Positions 25,201 to 38,500 of a DNA stretch of 64,000 bases are shown piece after piece. The translations under genes were made by a program, and so were the position numbers. Location: positions 312,501-376,500 of the forward strand of contig JAIVEN010000003.1 of assembly GCA_026686845.1 (NCBI GenBank). Reading direction: 5' to 3'. Source of the stretch: Adenanthera pavonina. Its lineage: Eukaryota; Streptophyta; Magnoliopsida; Fabales; Fabaceae. Position 1 is the first letter of the stretch, and each line of letters opens with the position of its first letter. Under the pieces are notes generated by a model, which saw only the letters and a program-made list of their open reading frames with translations, had not been told where the DNA came from and did no database searches.

Positions 25201-25802
25201 TGGATTGCTTTTAACTGTTATGGGGTAAAGGCCAAAGTGGACTTCCTGTGATTAAAATGGGATATGCCTCTTGCACGTGGGTCTCAAGCTACCTTATAGT
25301 GCATGCCAAAATATTAGTTAGTTATGATTTGTTAGTACAATAATAATAATGAAATTGTTTTTGCATTTTTTTAGTCAGTGTTTTGAACTATATGTGTAAT
25401 GTTTAATAATAATTTTTTTTTGAAAAATCAGGGTTTTTCGGGACCACTTATTACTAATAAGCGGTCCAGAAGATCAGCCTTCGTGATCGTTTATATTTTT
25501 TATAAAAGCGGTCCCTAACGATTCGGGAGCGGTAACATCGGGACCGCTTTTAAAACGATCTTGAAACCCTAAAACAAACAATCCTGAAACCTATTTCTGT
25601 AGTAGTGTGTGTAAGTTGACTTTGCAAGTTACAAAGCTCCCTAAGGTGCCACTCTCTCAGCCTCTCTCAAACCCTGTGATTTGGTGACACAAATAGAGTA
25701 TGATATTTATACATGTGGCATGAAAGAAAGCCTACTTCTGTTGTTTGAGCCTGGACCTTCATTGAGTCACCAATCTTGGATTTAAGATATTGGAGTGTTA
25801 CA
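22222..25802. mobile_element. LTR-like sequence (TGTAACAC...GTGTTACA), interrupted by a CACTA element
   Basis: Begins TGTAACACCCTAG and ends GGAGTGTTACA, the start and end seen in many plant Gypsy-type LTRs. Removing the CACTA element leaves about 1.37 kb without long ORFs, as expected for a solo LTR. I could not find a matching 5-bp target duplication (ACCAA against ATTGT), so the boundaries are tentative. Confidence 0.4.
23395..25607. mobile_element. Non-autonomous CACTA (En/Spm) transposon, 2213 bp, TSD TGT
   Basis: The terminal inverted repeats are perfect over 14 bases, CACTACTACAGAAA and TTTCTGTAGTAGTG. TGT is duplicated on both sides (23392-23394 and 25608-25610), matching the 3-bp duplication of CACTA elements. 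Subterminal regions hold many copies of a GGACCG/CGGTCC-type motif in both orientations within about 230 bases of each end, as expected for transposase-binding repeats. The interior has no transposase frame. A part rich in CCACACC and CATGCCTCCATTGA (23715-23830) may be captured or simple sequence. Confidence 0.92.
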
Positions 25803-25900
25803 ATTGTGGTATGTTGTTGGGAAAGATTAAACCATGTTGACTTGTTATTGCATTAATTAAAAGCTATGAGAAATTCTTGAATGGATATAACTTTGATGTT

Positions 25901-28816
25901 TTTAACACCCTGAATTCTAAATATCAAGTTAAACAACCACCAATAACCTAATATGAATTTATCATTTTCGATTTCAAAAGGTTACCCAAGACTTGTTTTT
26001 AAAATTTTGGTTGCATATCCTTGTTTAAAAATCATTTAATCTCTTTTTCTCTTTTCTTGTGTTGCTCATGTAGCATTTCAAGTGTGAAAATGACAATTTT
26101 GTATTTTTAAGGTATCACAAGAAAGAATCTCACGTCTCTCTCTTGAAATTTCTCTCTACTATGGGAGCCTTCCTTCTCGTCTATGTGCAAGTTTCTTTCT
26201 CGGCATCTCCCTCTCCGGTGTTCACCTATGGGGGGAGGGTCTATGCTTATGCTATGTGTTCGACTTTCCTTCCTTTCCTTTGCTTTGTCTTGGTATGGTA
26301 GTGGCAATGGGTGGTAGATTTGTGGTTTGTGAAGGTGCTTGGTGTCTGATGACTAAAGATCTTTGCAGATCACTGGATTAATGGTAGAGGGAAGGCACTT
26401 GCTAGTCTATCTATTTCTACTACCTTTATTGAATCAGTTTCTTCCTTCTTATGGCTTTTGTTTTGCAAATTTTTCAAAACCCCACTTCTTCTCTTGGGGT
26501 TTTTGTGACTTCCTTGCCAGGAAAAGGTATGGGATTACTAGAGTAGCTCGTTGAACCCCCACTCCTATTGATGGCATTGGTAGTTCTGTTGTTCTTTGGT
26601 GTGGTGGCAGTGGTAGCTAGCGACGCTGGTTGTTGATGATGTCGACTTGTGTCTTTTTTCCCCTTTTTTTCCTTTTTTTTTTTTGTGATGGTTGGTGTCT
26701 ATATGTCTTCCTTTACAATTTAGGGTTTTTGATGTTGTTGGGCTTGAGTATTTTGTGGTGCTGATTTTAGATTTTGGACTTGTCTTTATCTAAATCCCAC
26801 TTTTGTTTGGCAGAAAAAAAGGTCTCATGAATGTTTCTAGAAACATCATATTTCTACATTTTTCATCAATGATGTTTGTGTGTTGAGAAGAAAGAACATG
26901 TATTTTATTTATAAGTTATTATAAACATGTTATTCATATGTATAATTTGTATTAATATTTATATTATAATTTTTAGAATATTTAATACTCATTTTTCTTT
27001 TAATAAGTTAATTTATAGATTGTATATATATATATATATTACATAAATAATTATATACAATACACATATATATCCTTTGTAGTTATATTTATATCCTAAA
27101 ATTTTAAAAATTATTGTATCCTCATTATCGTATTGTATTATATTCAATATACGTTTCCATATTGATACTACATAACTTATAGTATATCATAATCTATGGG
27201 AAAAATAAGTGTCACCCAATAACATATATCATATATTATATCTCATATTACAAGAGATGCAATAATAGTCTCACTTTACTCATGGTGAGGAAGAACATTT
27301 TCCTCTATACCCAACTTAAAATCCTCATTTCTCATATGTTATAGGACCTTGTATAAAAATTTCGTGACTCTCATTGTAGCCGAGAATGTTCCTGCTGCGG
27401 CCATGACATTTTTTTTTTCTGTTTGTTTTTTTTGGGCTGGCGGCCATGATTTCTATATTAACTAATTTGACAACTTTTTTTGGCCAAAATTTGAACATTC
27501 TTAAATTATTTTGTAGACCTCTAAAAATTGTGAATTAGAACTCTAATCAAAGCTCAAGCAGTCCTTTAACCAATGTAAAAATTTTCAATCCAAAATAATG
27601 TCATTTCACTCAAATATATTAGTTTCCAAAGTTGTCTAATTTTTGTCGGAAAAGTGTTAAACCATGATTTTTGCTATCATAAACTAAATCAAACCATTTC
27701 AAAACACAACCAAAACATGTTCCAATGAATTTATTTATGTGAAAGAGGCTTGAAAATAACTCAACCACACACCAAATCCCTCCGGATCAAATTTTGACCC
27801 ACCAAGTTCCAAGTTTTCTTCAATGAATTAGAATTTTGTTAAAACATCCAAGTTGATTCTAATTGCTTCCAACAATTATGAGACACTTTTTGAAATGTGC
27901 TAAATAGTCACCAAAAGACTCATAACCCAAACTATAATAATTCAAAGGAAAAATGACACTTATGGACCAAAACTTTAAATTAATGTTACTTAGGGACCTA
28001 AAGATATTGAAATGGCAAAAAAGGACCATGATCCTAAATTGAGCAAAATTTTGATTATTAAATTACTTAAATGTCCTTTGTAGAATTGTAGTGTCAAATG
28101 ATTGAAGAAGAGTGACAAAACCTGAGTGCAAGGGTGTCAAATTTCTGAAGTTAAATATCAAATAACATTGGCTGATAGTTGTAATTGATAAGCAAAATTT
28201 TATTCCTTGGTTAAAATGGAAAAAAATTAGTGTCAAATTTTAGAATGATAATATCAAATTGCTAATGAGAAGTGTTAAAAATTGAGAATGATGTCTAATT
28301 TTAGTGATTGTAAACTATTTAGTGTAAAACAATTGAAGATCAGTGTCAAATTCTAAAATATAAGTATCAAATCGTTGAAGACAATTGTCAAACATTTGAC
28401 ACTCCAGACTTCTAAAATTAGAAGTCACACTCTCAGTTTTTTACACTTTTTATCAATCATTTCACATTGTCATTTTAGGATTTGACACTAATCTTCCTCC
28501 ATTTTATATTGAGGAATAAAGTTTCACTAATCAATTATAATTATTAGTACATGTTATTTGACATTCAACTTCAGAAATTTGACAATGTTGCACCCAGGTT
28601 TTGACACTTTTTTTAGTCATTTGACACTATAATTTTAGGACGGATGTTTAGATAATTTAATAATTAAAATTTTATTCAATTTAGGATTATGGTTCTTTTC
28701 TATCATTTTAGAATCTTTTGGTTCCTAAGTGATATTAATTCAAAGTTTTAGCCCGTAAATGTCATTTTCCCTAATTCAAATCCTAATACCAATTGTTAGT
28801 TAAATGGGGTGTTACA
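25901..28816. mobile_element. Solo LTR (Gypsy-type ends), TSD ATGTT, containing a nested MULE-type MITE
   Basis: The sequence from TTTAACACCCTG (altered from TGTAACACCC) to GGGGTGTTACA is flanked by ATGTT on both sides (25896-25900 and 28817-28821). Without the nested MITE and its duplicated target it is about 2.1 kb, with no gag-pol. This is the pattern left by LTR-LTR recombination. A short open frame near 26107-26307 has no recognised motif. Confidence 0.7.
27947..28771. mobile_element. Hairpin MULE-type MITE, 825 bp, 9-bp TSD TAATTCAAA
   Basis: The ends GGAAAAATGACACTTA and (reverse complement of the right end) GGGAAAATGACATTTA start inverted arms that can be followed inward for several hundred bases, including AATTGA/TTAGGATTATGG blocks and ATTTCTGAAGTTAAATATCA paired with its near-complement. 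A 9-bp duplication TAATTCAAA flanks it (27938-27946 and 28772-28780), the size made by Mutator-like transposases. The interior repeats GTGTCAAAT-like motifs and has no transposase. RNA across it would form a long hairpin. Confidence 0.88.
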
Positions 28817-28821
28817 ATGTT

Positions 28822-29433
28822 GGCTGTGGGGGCTCATGTAAAATGAACCTATGCAAATGTGGTTACGTTTGTTATTGTGTATGTGCAACATTCATTGAAA
28901 CTTTGTGGATAAGTGAGTTGCTCTGATGCTAGAGTACTATAGGCTTTGGAGTCGCTGTAGTCTCGAGCCTTTGATGCTATTTTGGGATGGTTTGCTTGTT
29001 GTTTGCACCGTTGGTAAACAGCTGAGATGATCGGGATTTATGTCATTTCATTAACAAAATAAATCCTTTTATGTTTTAGTAGCATAGGTATAAATTCCTA
29101 TTGCTCTATTACATAGCATGATATAATATATTGATGCATGATAGTGAATAATGATGATATAGACGTTGGACTTTGCGGTGCTGTGGAATATGTTTTCATC
29201 TCCACTAACTATAACAGTGACTAAACTAGCCACGATCAAGTTAGTGGGCTTTGGCAAAGATACAAAGGTGCGCAAAATTACAGGAGAAAAAAGCACTTAA
29301 GATGAAAAAGGTTACAAATAGCCCACAGGTGACCGATTCAGTCTATAACACCCGTATCCCTTACCTTTGAGTTCTTAGCATATAGCTTTGGCCTCTTCTT
29401 TTATTAAAATAAGCTAAGCTAGACAAACACAAA
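28822..29433. other. Spacer and 3' flank of the VPS35L gene
   Basis: No gene recognised. A minus-strand AATAAA (29400-29405) lies about 30 bases after the VPS35L stop codon and is a plausible poly(A) signal. ATAACACCCGTATCCC near 29346 resembles a truncated Gypsy-type LTR start. Confidence 0.45.
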
Positions 29434-29583
29434 TCACATGGAAGACAGCAAGGCTCCTGCAGAAGCTGGAAACTGTTCTTCTACAAATTGAATGGTTGAC
29501 AGCAGATATTTGTCTCCATCATTTAAACATGACCTCGCAGTTTCAATCAGGGAAACGCAAACAGACGATATTTCATTGCTTAA
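29434..29583 (-). CDS. VPS35L: VPS35L last coding exon
   Basis: Opens after GTTGACAG with LSNEISSVCVSLIETARSC and ends AGALLSSM then TGA at 29434-29436. Phase 0 matches the donor at 31454. No long ORF marks it; the assignment rests on splice sites and frame continuity. Confidence 0.75.
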   Translation of the reverse strand, partial: LSNEISSVCVSLIETARSCLNDGDKYLLSTIQFVEEQFPASAGALLSSM

Positions 29584-32500
29584 CTGTCAACGTAAGAGAA
29601 ACCAAGTGTGAGCAGAAGGTTGAAATAAAATATTGCACACATCAAATATAATTCTGCCACTCCCCGCAATCAAGTCCGCTTTTTGCGTAACTTGTTATTA
29701 TGATAGAGTTGATATAACAACTCAAGCCAGGATTTGATCGCATACAATCAAATATTTAATTAATTAATACCAAAATTTGAATAGCTTTAGACTACTAAAT
29801 GTTTCAATTTCGTTAGAAAATTAGCATTGACCACTACGGCTTCAGCTCTAGTTCCACAGATATAGATTTGATCCCTTACAATAAAATACCCGATTTATTA
29901 TACCAAAATTTGAAGAGCTTTAGACTATAAAATGTTTCAATTTGGTTAGAAAGTTAGAATTGACCTGAACGTCTTCGGCTCCTCTAATTCAACAGATGTA
30001 GGAGCTTGCTTCATTCAAAATTTGGATAACCTCTCCCCGAAAATATTATTCTGGCACATATTAAACAGTTGGATTTGGAGGGCATTAACAATTTTGACAT
30101 GATTCTGTCACCAGGATCAGGGGTGGTAGCTTAGGACTTGTGGACACGTTTATTTATCCAGCTCACTCAAGACTTGAAATCAACTTTCCTATCAGTGTCA
30201 TCAGCCAATCTTGGGCAAGTCCACAGAATTCCATTGCCTGTAGGGTTCTAAGGTGCTAAAAAATAACTATTGGAAAGGGTATCATATTCTAGAAAGGCAC
30301 TAATCGTCAAATTATAAACATAGATGCAAGTAGTGTGGATGCTGAATATAGAGCCTTAGCACTAGGCAGTTGTTCAGGCTTAAGGATATAGAGATTACTT
30401 GAAGAATTAAGGATCAAATTGAGGACTCTCATGAAGGTTGAATGTGATAATTTGTATGCAATAAGCATAGTTAAGAGTTCAATTTAACATGATAGAACTA
30501 AACATGTTGAAATAGATTGTCACTTTATCAGAGAAAAATAGCACAAAAAACTATTGCTCTATCTCATATTTCTATTGCTATTCAAGTTGTTGACATATTC
30601 ACAAAGGCCCTCACTCAGTTTAGGTTACAAGAACATGGAGTCAAGCTGGGTATGATGATATCAACTACTCATCTCGAGGGGAAGGGCCAGTAATTATGGC
30701 ATAATATTGCTCATAATTGCTACTAGTAGTCTCCACTTAAAGCATCTAGCCTGTCTTATTTTCTTTTTAGCTGATCTCCATTCCCAGATTTTATGGGATG
30801 AAATCATCATTTTAATTCTCTTTTATTATCCCTCAATCTCTTATATCTGTTCAAATGTAATTCTTTCCTTTCTCGGCTCTACTGGTCAGGGGATTCTAGT
30901 GGCAGCTTGTCATTCATTTGAATACACAAAACTATCAAGGGTATTTTCCTGCCTATTTCCTACCCTAACTTATGTTTTCTTTAGTTTCATATTGTTTCTT
31001 TTTTACAAGGGAAAAAAGGCAAGGGGAACAGAATAGATAATTTCTTCCAGATCCCCAATCCCCAGGTTGGAAAAGAAAATGATCATCTTCAAATGAATCA
31101 TGCATATGTCAGGATAAACTACTGAGCATTGGTGACATGCGGTAAACTTGCAGGTAAAAAGGCTGTTATTTTTCCAATTTCTATGGGACATACTATGTTT
31201 CACACTCATTTCCAAGGGCAGACCAGTATTTTCCCTTCTCTTTCACATGTATCAAAGATAATCATATTGGTTACAATTGTGTAATAGAAAACTATGTTAG
31301 ATAAACAATCTACCGTGAAAGATGATGCGATGGAGTTGCATGCTTCAAGCGCCATGATTCCTCTAGCAGCCTTCATTTTAGCCTCACATTAAGTACCACT
31401 TATGGTTGTTCAAATAAATCGAAGTATATTATTTGAAGCTGAAACAATGTTACCTGTGAAGGCTCTTGTTGAATGGCATCAACTAAGTTCTGAAGAATCA
31501 GCTTGGATAAAGAAACAAGTTCTTGCTTATAAGATAAATCACCATAGTATAACGTGTCATTGCCTGGAATCTGAAAAAAAAAAAAAAGCAACATAAGAAA
31601 AATATTAAACTAGTCAGAAATGCTCAGTTACAAAAGTATTGCACTCACTACAAATAAATAATATAACATGAATCTCAATTGGCAGCGTTTAAAATCTCGG
31701 TTAAAACTGCTTCTTGCAAAGCAAGAGCAGATAAAAAACCAGGGAATTCAGTGCCTGGGTTTTAACGAAGTGGATCCCCTCCAGTGAGCAAACATTTGCG
31801 GATCTCAACCATTAATTGCATCCTATGGCTCTCATTTTAACTTATCATTTACATCTTTTCTTTCTTTGGTTATTTTGGACAAAAAAATCTTTCCCCAGTC
31901 TACTACAATGAAGACTGAAGCTTCGTTTCCAACAGATCGTGAGGCATATATTTGTAGAGGTACATGGATATAAACACGCACACATATACACACGAGCATG
32001 TGTGTGCACATATATATACACAGATTTACAGATATATAAACATGGTTGAGTACAAATACGAGTGGCACACACATTACACATATTTTCATATCGATGTACA
32101 AGTATATAAAAATTCATGCACATGCAGGTACCAATATTTAAAATTCCAAACGATATAAACATGTCTACGAGCTTGTATACATAAACACCATGTAAGCACG
32201 CATGCACTTATATACACACACACACACACTTAAAATTTTAATTGATAAATGTAATAAAAATATAACATTCTAAGATGTCAGTTTATTTCTCAAAAATAAA
32301 AAAGAAAGAAAGAAAAAAGAAAAGAAAAGAACAAGCAAACAAACAAATAAAAAGGAAAGATTTTAGAATTTTTGGACCAAGAAAAGGTCTCAATTTTTTT
32401 CGAAAGAATAATTATGTTTTGGCATAAGATGGATTCTATTTCATTAGATATGAAAAATAAATTAAAAAAATTTTCATGTATTAATGCTTGAGTGGAGTTG

Positions 32501-35500
32501 GAACATAACTTAGCGAGTCATGGGTCACATGACCTTAAAAATTGAGAAGGGGTCATAAGTAGTTAGTTCATAGCTGAACACATCCAACTGTATTTGAGGA
32601 AACCCAAAAGCACTCAAGCCAACCGACTTCCAGGCATTATTATACAGGTATAAATTAAAGGCAAGCTATACCTCCATATTTGCATGATATGGAAGTTTCT
32701 TTTGTGACAAGGTTGACAGTAATAAAATGATAGCAGAAAATAGATGTGTCCTCATTTTTGGTTCAATCCTGCAAGGTTTTAATTCATCAAAAAGAGAGGT
32801 TAAAATATATGAAAACCAATGTTGGGGGAAAAGAAACAAAACAACTGACAGGTTTCCATCATAATATAAGCCAAGGAAGGCTTACCATGATTGGGAACTG
32901 ATCACATTGAACAAGTTACTGGGCAAATAGGTGAGTCCTTGCCTAAAATTACCTTCATTTACATTAAAAGAAAATCATGGTGAATACACGCAATGAAGAT
33001 AGGGTAAGAAAGAAACTAAACCTCTTGAAATAATGCTCAGATTTCAGTTAGACATTAACATAGCTGAGACCACCCAAATGTAATAGGTTATGGAGTTTCT
33101 ATATGAAAGCACTTACAGTGAATTTGACAAGGAGTTTGGTAAACCTAAAAATAAGCAAATATAAGATTGAACTTTATGAACTAGAGGTGTGTGAGGTTTT
33201 TATCTAAAAATTTATGAGCGAGAGAACTTCATGGATTAAACTCTAGACTTCTTAATAAGCTATGCTCTAATAACATGTCAAGGAACTACTCAATCTAAAT
33301 TCTAAAAGGTTAAACTGTTCAATATCGGCCTAAGAGCGGAATGGTATAACTTCAGCAGGAGCCAGATTATGAACTAACTTCTTGAATTTTATAATTAACT
33401 TGCAACGTGTAAAATAAATCACCTTTCCATGTTTGATTCACAATGAAAAATTTAGATGTGTATGAAGGAATTGGAGAGAACTCATATGAGATGTTACTAG
33501 ATCAAATTTTCAGTCTGATTCAAACATTATTTAAAGGAATAAGGAAAATGCAATAAGTTCAACAACCTGGAACCATAACCAAGAAGCCACATAGCTTTGC
33601 AATTGATGAAACTAGTCCCCCAACATCAGTTGGGGTTCGAAATCCTACACAACCAAGCAAATAAATGATCAATTATTTTATTTATAATGCTTGCTAGATA
33701 GCTGATAAAAAAAATACTCTTTCAGAAAGAAGCCAATGTGGTGCAAGCAATGTAATTTTATCATAGTATTATAAAATGTAACTTCAAATTGAAGAGGCAA
33801 GCATCAAAAAGCTTGATAGTAATAGCCAAGGCCTCCTCTCCCCCCCCCAACACACACAAACAAATAACTAAAAAAGAAAAGATGAATACTATGTATAATT
33901 TTATACGTTCAACATTTTATTGCAGTAACAGATAGGTTTTCCAGGTTGGCTTTTAGGATGTATTCATACATCCTAGGGACTCTGGACTTTTGAAATGATA
34001 TTACTCACTTTTGAGCAAATGCTTGATTTATTATTTTTCTGTTGATGTATTGGTTTTGTCATGTTGGATTGGGTTCCTTGTGATAATAGCAGCCATATTA
34101 TCACATAAAACTTTCATGAGACCCTGGTATGTGACATTGAGTTTATATTGCCGATGCTTTAACCATACACCACTAATGCTAAATTACAGGCAAGAAAACC
34201 TCCATACAATCACACTAAATCAACTACTGATATGATTCTAATAATCCTAATAATGACAGAAATATTTGACTATGAAGAAAGTGACAAACAGAGGAGGTAG
34301 AAGGAGAAAATTGTATCTCTTTCTAATTCGAATAAATGATAAAACTGTACATAAAGGCCTAGGTTAAAATACCTAAAGGCAGTCTATTTTCTAGGATAAA
34401 TTAATTCCCTAAAAATCAGGAAATTAAAAATAAAGATAATATCCTAATCAAATTAAATCATCATAGAGATACTATTTAACTAAATATAGAGAAATAAAGA
34501 CAAAGTCCAATGGGCCAATGGGCCAAAGAGACCAATTCCAACACTTCCCCTCAAGCTGGAGAGTAGATATCTATCATTCCCAGCTTGCACAATAGTTCTT
34601 CAAACTTATTGCTTGAAAGAGCTTTTGTCATGATGTCTGACACTTGAGCATGAGATGGAATGTACATCAGGTTGATCAGTTTTGAATCTATCTTCTCCTT
34701 GATGAAATGTCGATCAATTTCCACATGTTTAATTCTATCTTGATGGATAGGATTCTGCACTATTCTGATTGTGGCCATATTATCACACCAAACTTTAATT
34801 GGTGTATCAGTCAGAATTCTCAACTCTCTCAGAAGTCTCATAATCCATATTCCTTCACAAATACCATGAGCTAGTGCCCTATATTCTGCTTCAGCTGAAC
34901 TTCTAGTAACAACATGTTGCTTCTTGCTTCTCCATGTAATAAGGTTGCCCCATACATAAGAGCAATATCCTGATGTGGACTTGCGGTCAACTTCAGATCC
35001 AGCCGAATCTGCATCTGTATACTCTACCACACTTCTATCGTTGCTTTTTTGGAAGAGCAAACCCTTGCTTGGAGTTCCCTTGAGATATCTCAGGATTCTA
35101 TACACAGCTGACATATGATCTTCTTTAGGATTTTGACTAAATTAGCTCACCACTCCAACAAAATAATCAATATTAGGTCTAGTGTGGTGTGGCATAGGTA
35201 AATTAACTTAACAACTAGCTTCTGGTATCTTTCTCTATCAACAGGTTTTCCTTCCTCACAGAGTCCCAATTTGTGATTTGTCTCCATGGGAGTATCCACA
35301 GGTTTGGCCCCAAGCATTCCAGTTTCTTTCAAGAGATCTAGAGTGACTTCCTTTGAGATACACTAATCCCCTTCTTAGACCTTGCAACTTCCATACCCAG
35401 AAAATATCTCAAGTTTCCTATATCCTTCACTTCAAACTCATGAGCAAGATGAGTCTTCAACTTCTTCACTTCTTCAGCATCATTTCCTGTTATTACAATG

Positions 35501-38500
35501 TTATCAACATACACAATAAGAACAGAGATCTTACTGAGAGTGTCTCACAAAAAGTGTATGGTCTACCTGGCATTGTTTATACCCATAGTGTACAAGAGCT
35601 TGAGAGAATCTGTGAAAACTTTTAGGAATTTTCTCTTTGTCAACATTAGCCACAAAGGTCTGTAAGTTGAGAGACAATTTCTCATATGATACATACTTAC
35701 TGATAGGGTGCAAAGTGCATGCCCTTTTTCCTTTTCTCAGAGCAATAGGTAATTCTTCTTCAAAACTTGTTTCAGGATTGGACTTAAGGCTTTGCAAGGT
35801 AGTGAGTTGATCTCTTTTTGTGCTTTCTCCCTGTTTGGTACCCTTATTCCGCTTGGAATAGTATTTAGTCTCTTGCACTAAAGGCTGTTCGACCTTGAGT
35901 TCAATTATAGAGACATCTTCCAAATTAATTTGTCTTTGATCATTCTGCTCTTCAGTATTTTGGAACTCATTAATAGGAATTTTGGGTCTTTCAGGGGGAT
36001 CCAGCGGATTTTGTATGTTAGTAGAGGAATCTAGCGGGGCAAGTAACAAGGGAGGTGAAGTTTGTGATATTTGGGTAACTAAATAAGGTTCAATATCAGC
36101 ATAAATCAGCCATTCATTTACACCATTCTCCAACTGAATGGGTGATTGAGTAAAGTATGGCAGTGTTTCATGGAAAGTAGCATTCATAGTGACAAACAAT
36201 TTTTGAGTGGTAGGTGAAAAACATTTGTAACCCTTTTGATTAGGTGAATACCCCAGAAAAATGCATTTAATAGCTCTTGAATCTAATTTTCCAGCATTGT
36301 CATTATGCACAAAAACAGTACACCCAAAATTTTTTTGTTCAAACTTAGAAAGTAGATGTGTGACCGGATAAACTTGTTCCAGAGCTTGAAGAGGTGTTTT
36401 AAAATCTAGGACCTTAGAAGGCATCCTATTAATTAAATATGCAGAAGTAAGAACAGCTTCTCCCCAATATTTATTGGGCACATTGTTGGTTAACAATAGA
36501 GCCCTAGACACTTCTAAGAGATGTCTGTTCTTACGTTCTACAACACCATTTTGTTGTGGGGTATGCACACAAGAAGTTTGATGATGAATTCCATTTGTAC
36601 TTAAATATTCTTGAAAAAGGTTACTCATGTATCCTCTACCATTGTCACTTCGCAAAATTTTTATGGTAGTCTGAAATTGATTTTTGATAAAATTATGAAA
36701 TTTTATGAATGCTTGTAAAGCTTCTGATTTGTCTTTCATTAAGAAAACCCATGTGTGATCATCGATAAATGTAATAAACCAGCATGCTTTATTTATATTT
36801 TGAACCTTAGATGGTCCCCAAATATCACTATGAATTAAGGAGAACAGTTGAGAGGGCTTATAAGGTTGAGAAGTGTAAGAATAGCGAACATGTTTAGCAA
36901 GATGACAGAATTCACAATGAAGAGCAGAACAATCAATTTTATTCATTAAATTTGGAATCAAGTACTTCATATAATTGAAACTAGGGTGTCCTAACCTATA
37001 ATGCAATAACATAATCTCTTTATTCTTGGTGGTAGCACAAATGTGAGTGCATGCTACTGTCACTCTCTTTTTCTCTCTCTCTAGGTAGTAGAAACCAGCC
37101 CACTCTCTAGCATTGCCAATCGTCCTCCCCGTCACCAAGTCTTGAAATAGACAATGATTAGAGTAGAAGTTAACATTACATGGTAAATCCGTTGTGGCTT
37201 GTTTAACAAATAGGAGACTGCAAGGAATTTCAGGAACATAGAGGACATTCTTAAGGATAATATTGTCTAAAACTTTCACAGTGCCAAAACCACAAACTTT
37301 AGCATACATTCCTGTTGCAACTTTTACATTAGGGTGGATAAACTTGTCACTAAATTCAATAAATGCAGATTTAAAACCTGTAATATGGTCGGTTGCTCCA
37401 GAGTTGACAATCCAAACAGTCACGTTTCACAACAGTTTTAAGAGCTGTAGTTAGAAATATACCTGCTTGTGCTAAAATGACAGAAGGGGTAAAAGGATCA
37501 TCAGAACTAGAAGAAGGTTCATGCTTGTCTAGAACTCTCCTTAGAAGTGATAACTCTTCTCGGCTAAGGGAGTTGGACTCAAAAGAAGCCCCTACTAAGA
37601 AGGCAGTGAGCGAGGTTTGATCTAAAACTTTTGAAGAATTTTACCCAGATTTAGGATTGAAGAATGGTAAACGAAAGATTCACAAAATTGCCAATAATAG
37701 GGAAAGAAAATCAAGAGATTTGGACCAAGTGAAATGTATTAAGGATAAAGAAGGAAAAGTTTTGGTTATAAAAGATGATATCAAACAAAGATGAGAGTTA
37801 CTTTTATAAGCTTTTCAATGATGGATTGGATATGACTAGTGATTAGAGAGATTAACTACCCATAAAGATGAACTGAATTTGACATTTTATTGAAGGATTC
37901 GGGTTGGAGAGGTAAAGGAAGCTCTTAAAAGAATGGATAACGGTAAAACCATTGGCTCTGATGGTATTTCTATTGAAGTTTGGAAGTGCTTATGAGAGAA
38001 GGGTATTTTGTGGTTTACTAAGCTATTTAACGAGATTTTGAGGTCAAAGAAAATGCTAGAGGAATGAAGAAAAAACATTTTGGTGCCTATATACAAAAAT
38101 AAGGGGAATATTCAGAGCTATGCAAATTATCAAGAAATAAAACTTATAAGTCACACTATGAAACTATGGAAAAGAGTGGTTGAGCATAGATTAAGAAATA
38201 AAACTTATATTTCAGAAAACCGATTTGGATTTACGCTCGGAAGGTCTACAATAGAGGCTATTTATCTATTAACGGGCTTGATAGAAAGATACTAGAAGAA
38301 AGAAAGAGATTTGCATTTGGTTTTCATTGATTTGGAAAGAACATATGAAAGAATACCAAGAGATGTGTTGTGGAAAGCCCCAGAAAAGGTGTTTGTAGGA
38401 ATTATATTCGAGTCATAAAGGATATATATGATGAGGCAACTAGAAGTGTGAAAACTCCTGGAGGTGAGATAAAGGACTTTCTTATAAAGATAATTTATAT

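Noticed and set aside
22217..25807. A 5-bp target duplication around the LTR-like sequence at 22222-25802
   Set aside because: Flanks read ACCAA and ATTGT and do not match, so the element was reported with low confidence only.
31832..32207. ORFs of 64-120 codons on both strands
   Set aside because: They are translations of a CA/TA repeat tract.
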